DNA of 64,000 bases. It comes from Streptomyces hokutonensis (lineage in GTDB: Bacteria; Actinomycetota; Actinomycetes; Streptomycetales; Streptomycetaceae). The stretch's first letter is position 1, and each line of letters starts with the position of its first letter. Both the position numbers and the translations under genes were made by a program. The notes under the pieces are model-generated. The model was given only the letters and a program-made list of their open reading frames with translations. It was not told the origin of the DNA and ran no database searches. The stretch lies in NCBI RefSeq assembly GCF_000376565.1, contig NZ_BARG01000063.1, forward strand, positions 114,282 through 178,281. The letters run 5' to 3'. This document shows positions 59,935 to 64,000 of the stretch, one piece after another.

Positions 59935-60555
59935 ATGACAGATCAGCCGCGCCGCCGCCTCGTGCTCGCCTCCCAGTCCCCCGCCCGGCTGGGCCTCCTG
60001 CGCCAGGCGGGACTGGACCCCGAGGTGATCGTGAGCGGGGTGGACGAGGACGCGATCTCAGCCCCCACCCCGGCCGAGCTGGCGCGAGCACTCGCCGAGG
60101 CGAAGGCTTCCGTCGTGGCCGCCCGCCCGGAGGTGCACGGCGCACTGGTGATCGGCTGCGACTCGGTGCTGGACCTGGACGGCGAGGCGCTGGGCAAGCC
60201 CGCCGACGCCGAGGAGGCCACCGCCCGCTGGAAGTCGATGCGCGGCCGGGCCGGCACACTCCAGACCGGGCACTGCGTCTACGACACGACGAGCAACCGG
60301 TATGTCTCGGCGACCGCGTCGACCGTCGTCCGCTTCGGCGAGCCGACCGACGCCGAGGTCGCCGCGTACGTCGCCTCGGGCGAACCCCTTTACGTGGCCG
60401 GGGCGTTCACGCTCGACGGCCGTTCCGCACCGTTCATCGAGGGCATCGACGGCGACCACGGCAATGTGATCGGCATCAGCCTGCCGCTCGTTCGGCGCCT
60501 GCTGGGCCAACTGGGCGTCGGTATCACGGAGTTGTGGACGCCCCGGGAGAAGTAG
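59935..60555 (+). CDS. maf: Maf-family nucleotide pyrophosphatase
   Basis: A 206-residue protein with the Maf P-loop-like N-terminus LVLASQSPARLGLL, the catalytic GCDSVLDLDGEALGKP at about 80-95 and the AGAFTLDGR segment. It hydrolyses non-canonical or modified nucleoside triphosphates (house-cleaning) and is linked in bacteria to septum control. No ribosome binding site precedes the ATG; GGATACCCT ends 6 nt before it, so a leaderless transcript is possible. Confidence 0.93.
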   Translation: MTDQPRRRLVLASQSPARLGLLRQAGLDPEVIVSGVDEDAISAPTPAELARALAEAKASVVAARPEVHGALVIGCDSVLDLDGEALGKPADAEEATARWKSMRGRAGTLQTGHCVYDTTSNRYVSATASTVVRFGEPTDAEVAAYVASGEPLYVAGAFTLDGRSAPFIEGIDGDHGNVIGISLPLVRRLLGQLGVGITELWTPREK

Positions 60556-60558
60556 CGA

Positions 60559-61092
60559 TCAGGAGGGGCTGGGGGCCGGCGGCGGGGTGATCGGCGCCGG
60601 GCCCTTGTCGGGCCGCTCGGGGTCCTTCGGGTCCTTGGGGCCCTCCGATGCCGGGGCCGCGTCCGAGGGGTCCTCCAGGCGGTCGTAGGTCATCAGAAGC
60701 AGGATCACGAGGCCGAGCACCACCACCATGAACGCGAACGCGGCCTTGCCCTCCACCATGGCCCACGCGAACGCGGCCAGCAGCCCGTGCACCACGGCCA
60801 CGCTGATCAGGAGGATGCGGCCGAGGCCGGCCGGGGCCCGGTCGCGTATCGCGACCAGCAGGGCGACCACGGCGCACAGGAGGAAGTAGAGGCCGAAGAG
60901 GACTCCGCCGACCTTCGAGGAGACGGACATCGCGTCCGGGTCGATACCGGCCAGAGACATGTTCTGGCGGTCGGCGACGATCCCCAGGAACCAGTTCAGC
61001 GCGGCTACGCCGAAGGCCTCCACGAAGAGAACGACCGCCAGGATCCATGCCACCGGCCTGCGTACCACCGGCCCCCACCCACTCTCGACCAC
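60559..61092 (-). CDS. Four-helix membrane protein
   Basis: A 177-residue protein with four transmembrane helices at about 15-37, 60-82, 92-112 and 117-135, then a Pro/Asp/Lys-rich cytoplasmic tail (about 140-177). No named domain. It starts at GTG and ends 3 bp after maf in the convergent direction. From memory a similar gene accompanies accA2 in other Streptomyces. Function unknown. Confidence 0.75.
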   Translation of the reverse strand: MVESGWGPVVRRPVAWILAVVLFVEAFGVAALNWFLGIVADRQNMSLAGIDPDAMSVSSKVGGVLFGLYFLLCAVVALLVAIRDRAPAGLGRILLISVAVVHGLLAAFAWAMVEGKAAFAFMVVVLGLVILLLMTYDRLEDPSDAAPASEGPKDPKDPERPDKGPAPITPPPAPSPS

Positions 61093-61443
61093 CGCTCGAC
61101 CAAAGTTGTCGTTACCTCAAGTACGTTCGAGGCACGGTGAACGCTACTAACGGGTAAACCGCGGGACAAGGGTTGTGGCAGGGGCAAAGAATCATTGGGC
61201 CATTCGTAGGGACTCCACAAAGAAACGGCGTGGCGCGCGGCACGCTCTCACAGAGACCTTGACCACACAGGAGGGCTAGGGTTTCCCCGAGGAGTCCTGC
61301 GTACCGAGGTGCGACAAGGGATTTCACGGGTCGAGCGGGCCTCGTATCACGCTCCGTGTGGGCAAGCTCACCACAGGGGACGGGTCGATGCGCCGTGTCG
61401 GCAGTCCCTAAACTCGGCTTGTTTCAAGGAGGGAGCCTCAATC
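61093..61443. other. Intergenic region upstream of accA2
   Basis: About 350 bp between the divergent membrane-protein and accA2 genes. Several weak TTGAC-like stretches occur but no well-spaced promoter, riboswitch or repeat was found. Confidence 0.4.
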
Positions 61444-63216
61444 GTGCGCAAGGTGCTCATCGCCAATCGTGGCGAAATCGCTGTCCGCGTTGCCCGGGCC
61501 TGCCGGGATGCCGGGATCGCGAGCGTGGCCGTATACGCCGACCCGGACCGGGACGCTCTGCATGTCCGCGCCGCGGATGAGGCGTTCGCCCTGGGCGGTG
61601 ACACACCGGCGAGCAGCTACCTGGACATCACCAAGGTCCTGAACGCGGCCCGTGAGTCCGGTGCCGACGCCGTCCACCCCGGCTACGGCTTCCTGTCCGA
61701 GAACGCCGAGTTCGCACAGGCGGTCCTCGACGCGGACCTGATCTGGATCGGCCCGCCGCCGCAGGCGATCCGCGACCTCGGTGACAAGGTCGCCGCCCGG
61801 CACATCGCGCAGCGCGCCGGTGCCCCGCTGGTGGCCGGCACCCCGGACCCCGTCTCCGGCTCGGACGAGGTCGTGGCGTTCGCCGAGCAGCACGGGCTGC
61901 CCATCGCGATCAAGGCCGCGTTCGGTGGCGGCGGCCGCGGTCTGAAGGTCGCCCGCACCCTCGAAGAGGTCCCCGAGCTCTACGACTCCGCCGTACGCGA
62001 GGCGGTCGCCGCCTTCGGCCGCGGCGAGTGCTTCGTCGAGCGCTACCTCGACAAGCCCCGGCACGTGGAGACCCAGTGCCTGGCCGACACCCACGGCAAC
62101 GTGGTCGTCGTGTCGACGCGTGACTGCTCCCTCCAGCGCCGGCACCAGAAGCTGGTCGAGGAGGCGCCCGCGCCCTTCCTCTCCGAGGCCCAGGTCGCCG
62201 AGCTGTACTCCTCCTCCAAGGCCATCCTCAAGGAGGCCGGTTACGTCGGCGCCGGGACCGTCGAGTTCCTCGTCGGCCAGGACGGCACGATCTCCTTCCT
62301 CGAGGTCAACACCCGCCTCCAGGTCGAGCACCCGGTCACCGAGGAGGTCGCCGGCATCGACCTCGTGCGCGAGATGTTCCGTATCGCCGACGGCGAGGAA
62401 CTCGGCTACGGCGACCCCGAACTGCGCGGCCACTCCTTCGAGTTCCGCATCAACGGCGAGGACCCGGGCCGCGGCTTCCTGCCCGCGCCCGGCACCGTCA
62501 CCACGTTCGCCCCGCCGTCCGGCCCGGGTGTCCGCCTGGACGCCGGTGTCGAGACCGGCTCGGTGATCGGCCCGGCGTGGGACTCGCTGCTCGCCAAGCT
62601 GATCGTCACCGGCGCGACCCGCGAGCAGGCGCTGCAGCGCGCTGCGCGGGCGCTGGAGGAGTTCCGGGTCGAGGGCATGGCCACCGCGATCCCCTTCCAC
62701 CGCGCGGTCGTCAAGGACCCGGCGTTCGCCCCCGAACTCACCGGCTCCGCCGAGCCGTTCACGGTCCACACCCGCTGGATCGAGACCGAGTTCGTCAACG
62801 ACATCAAGCCCTTCGCGGCCCCCGCGGACACCGAGGCGGACGAGGACGCCGACCGCGAGACGATCGTCGTCGAGGTCGGCGGCAAGCGTCTTGAGGTCTC
62901 CCTCCCGGTCTCGCTCGGCATGTCCCTGGCCCGCACCGGCCTCGCCGCCGGCGCCAAGCCCAAGCGCCGGGCGGCCAAGAAGTCCGGCCCCGTCGCCTCC
63001 GGCGACACCCTCGCCTCGCCGATGCAGGGCACGATCGTCAAGGTCGCGGTCGAGGAGGGCCAGGAGGTCAAGGAGGGCGACCTCGTCGTCGTACTCGAAG
63101 CGATGAAGATGGAACAGCCGCTGAACGCGCACAAGTCCGGCACCATCAAGGGCCTCGGCGCGGAGGTCGGCGCGTCCATCACGTCCGGCGCCGCGATCTG
63201 CGAGATCAAGGACTGA
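61444..63216 (+). CDS. accA2: Acyl-CoA carboxylase alpha subunit (biotin carboxylase and carrier)
   Basis: A 590-residue biotinylated subunit. Residues 1-450 are biotin carboxylase with the ATP-grasp loop FGGGGRGLKVA, the ERYLDKPRHVE stretch and the catalytic FLEVNTRLQVEHPVTE. Residues 515-590 are the biotin carrier domain with EAMKM at 552-556, biotin attached at Lys555. It carboxylates its biotin and hands CO2 to PccB and related beta subunits for malonyl- and methylmalonyl-CoA supply. The GTG at 61444 has AAGGAGGG upstream. BirA, encoded nearby, modifies it. A strong terminator follows. Confidence 0.95.
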   Translation: MRKVLIANRGEIAVRVARACRDAGIASVAVYADPDRDALHVRAADEAFALGGDTPASSYLDITKVLNAARESGADAVHPGYGFLSENAEFAQAVLDADLIWIGPPPQAIRDLGDKVAARHIAQRAGAPLVAGTPDPVSGSDEVVAFAEQHGLPIAIKAAFGGGGRGLKVARTLEEVPELYDSAVREAVAAFGRGECFVERYLDKPRHVETQCLADTHGNVVVVSTRDCSLQRRHQKLVEEAPAPFLSEAQVAELYSSSKAILKEAGYVGAGTVEFLVGQDGTISFLEVNTRLQVEHPVTEEVAGIDLVREMFRIADGEELGYGDPELRGHSFEFRINGEDPGRGFLPAPGTVTTFAPPSGPGVRLDAGVETGSVIGPAWDSLLAKLIVTGATREQALQRAARALEEFRVEGMATAIPFHRAVVKDPAFAPELTGSAEPFTVHTRWIETEFVNDIKPFAAPADTEADEDADRETIVVEVGGKRLEVSLPVSLGMSLARTGLAAGAKPKRRAAKKSGPVASGDTLASPMQGTIVKVAVEEGQEVKEGDLVVVLEAMKMEQPLNAHKSGTIKGLGAEVGASITSGAAICEIKD

Positions 63217-63231
63217 TCCGACCGTACGTAC

Positions 63232-63276
63232 AGAGGTGCCCGGCCGACAGGAACAGCCTGTCCGCCGGGCACCTCT
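63232..63276 (+). terminator. Terminator of accA2
   Basis: AGAGGTGCCCGG (63232-63243) pairs with CCGGGCACCTCT (63265-63276), extended by GACAGG/CCTGTC near the loop, 16 bp after the accA2 stop. Confidence 0.85.
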
Positions 63277-63278
63277 GT

Positions 63279-63310
63279 AATGTGACGGGACAACAATGTG
63301 ACGGGACAAC
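63279..63310. promoter_or_regulatory. Exact 16-bp tandem repeat, candidate TetR operator
   Basis: AATGTGACGGGACAAC at 63279-63294 is repeated without a gap at 63295-63310, 25 bp before the TetR start. It lies between the accA2 terminator and the TetR gene, where the promoter and autoregulatory site should be. The repeat may include the -10 region. Confidence 0.6.
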
Positions 63311-63334
63311 GCCGTATCGCGCCGAGGAGGGCAG

Positions 63335-63919
63335 GTGGGACCCATGGCCAGCGCAGCCGGGCCGCCGGCGGGTCTGCGTGCCGACGCCCGCCGCAACTAC
63401 GAGCGGCTGCTCACCGAGGCCCGCGTGTCCTTCGCCGCGCACGGCACGGACGCGTCCCTGGAGGACGTGGCGCGGCGCGCGGGCGTCGGCATCGGCACGC
63501 TGTATCGCCACTTCCCGAACCGGCAGTCCCTGATGAGCGCGGTCTTCGAGGACGCGGTGGGTGAACTCCTCGCGCGCTCACGGGAGTTGCTGACCGCGCC
63601 GCAGCCGTGTGCGGCTTTGGTCACCTGGCTGCGGGAGATGGTGGCGCATGCGAGCGAGTACCGGGGGCTGGCTCGGGCGTTGATGGCCGTGGGCCAGGAC
63701 GAGACGTCTGCCCTGGCCCGGTGCAGCAGCCCTATCCGGGAAGCAGGGGGTGCGTTGCTGTTCCGGGCGCAGGAGGCGGGTGACGTGCGCGGTGACGTCG
63801 AGATCGGCGATCTGCTGCAGCTGACGCATGCGATCGCGTTGGCGGCGGAGGGGAATCCTGGGGATCCTGAACTGGCGGACAGGTTGCTGACGTTGACGCT
63901 GCGCGGATTGAAGCCGTAG
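63335..63919 (+). CDS. TetR/AcrR family transcriptional regulator
   Basis: A 194-residue protein. The N-terminal helix-turn-helix (about 20-68) reads DARRNYERLLTEARVSFAAH, then LEDVARRAGVGIGTLYRHFP, the standard TetR_N form, and the C-terminal half resembles TetR_C_33-like (SBP-type) domains. GAGGAGGG lies upstream; the GTG at 63335 (short spacing) and an ATG at 63344 (long spacing) are both possible. The exact tandem repeat just upstream probably serves autoregulation. Target genes lie beyond the right edge. Confidence 0.9.
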   Translation: MGPMASAAGPPAGLRADARRNYERLLTEARVSFAAHGTDASLEDVARRAGVGIGTLYRHFPNRQSLMSAVFEDAVGELLARSRELLTAPQPCAALVTWLREMVAHASEYRGLARALMAVGQDETSALARCSSPIREAGGALLFRAQEAGDVRGDVEIGDLLQLTHAIALAAEGNPGDPELADRLLTLTLRGLKP

Positions 63920-63934
63920 CGCTGTCTCGTTTTC

Positions 63935-63985
63935 GGGTGCGGGTCGGTGGGGGCTGGTCGCGCAGTTCCCCGCGCCCCCTGAACC
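63935..63985. repeat. Dispersed intergenic repeat, subtype A
   Basis: CGGTGGGGGCTGGTCGCGCA followed by GTTCCCCGCGCCCCCT, the same core as the tandem array at 34.6-35.0 kb, in the orientation of its inverted copy. Confidence 0.85.
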
Positions 63986-64000
63986 CAGGCCGCTTTTAAG

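Overview
The window is very GC-rich, with strong third-position GC, many GTG starts, GGAGG-type ribosome binding sites and frequent ATGA/GTGA start-stop overlaps. Gene content (mycothiol amidase Mca, AccA2/PccB/PccE carboxylase, DUF397/XRE pairs, LAXTG sortase substrate, DmdR/IdeR-type iron box) points to a Streptomyces chromosome. From memory, the order of the conserved genes resembles the S. coelicolor core region around accA2-pccB-cya-hutH-msrA-metB-ilvA-greA-mca in reverse orientation; I could not check this by alignment.

Layout. 1-0.83 kb: end of an MFS exporter overlapping a TetR gene. 0.86-7.4 kb: four-gene minus-strand cassette, each gene overlapping the next by 4 bp: membrane GT2 synthase, GT39/PMT-like mannosyltransferase-type protein, Dpm1-like GT2 with GtrA membrane domain, and a secreted kelch protein that keeps every copper-radical-oxidase active-site residue. 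7.5-12.9 kb: DUF255 thioredoxin-fold protein and, divergently, a STAND NB-ARC/TPR protein. 13-23.5 kb: conserved core (mca, greA, DrrAB-type ABC exporter, ilvA, MarR, sigma-4-like protein, metB, msrA). 23.5-27.8 kb: a decaying accessory island with a multiply broken gene, a fibronectin protein split by a 7-bp repeat expansion, a DUF4291 gene, an internally deleted DUF3885 gene and a DUF4291 remnant. 27.8-37.7 kb: second msrA, an aldo/keto reductase with divergent AraC regulator, a peptidase S51-like protein, an iron-siderophore uptake operon, a tandem repeat array, a zinc alcohol dehydrogenase with divergent XRE regulator. 37.7-44.5 kb: ABM-truncated haemoglobin fusion, large secreted subtilase, MacB-like ABC transporter. 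44.7-47.7 kb: DinB protein, anti-sigma-like ATPase/small protein, divergent XRE-DUF397 pair and a structured intergenic region. 47.7-64 kb: L,D-transpeptidase, sortase substrate, lipoprotein, hutH, GGDEF protein, enoyl-CoA hydratase, adenylate cyclase, birA, the acyl-CoA carboxylase genes, maf, and a TetR gene.

How genes work together. BirA can biotinylate AccA2, which serves PccB with the epsilon subunit PccE. Mca, the two MsrA proteins and the DUF255 protein fit thiol and oxidative-damage handling. The glycosyltransferase cassette plausibly builds a surface glycan that the co-translated secreted oxidase modifies, by analogy with the known cslA-glxA pair. Two related dispersed intergenic repeat families recur at 34.6-35.0, 42.9, 53.9, 59.6 and 63.9 kb. 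No tRNA, rRNA, CRISPR array, complete insertion sequence or prophage was seen.
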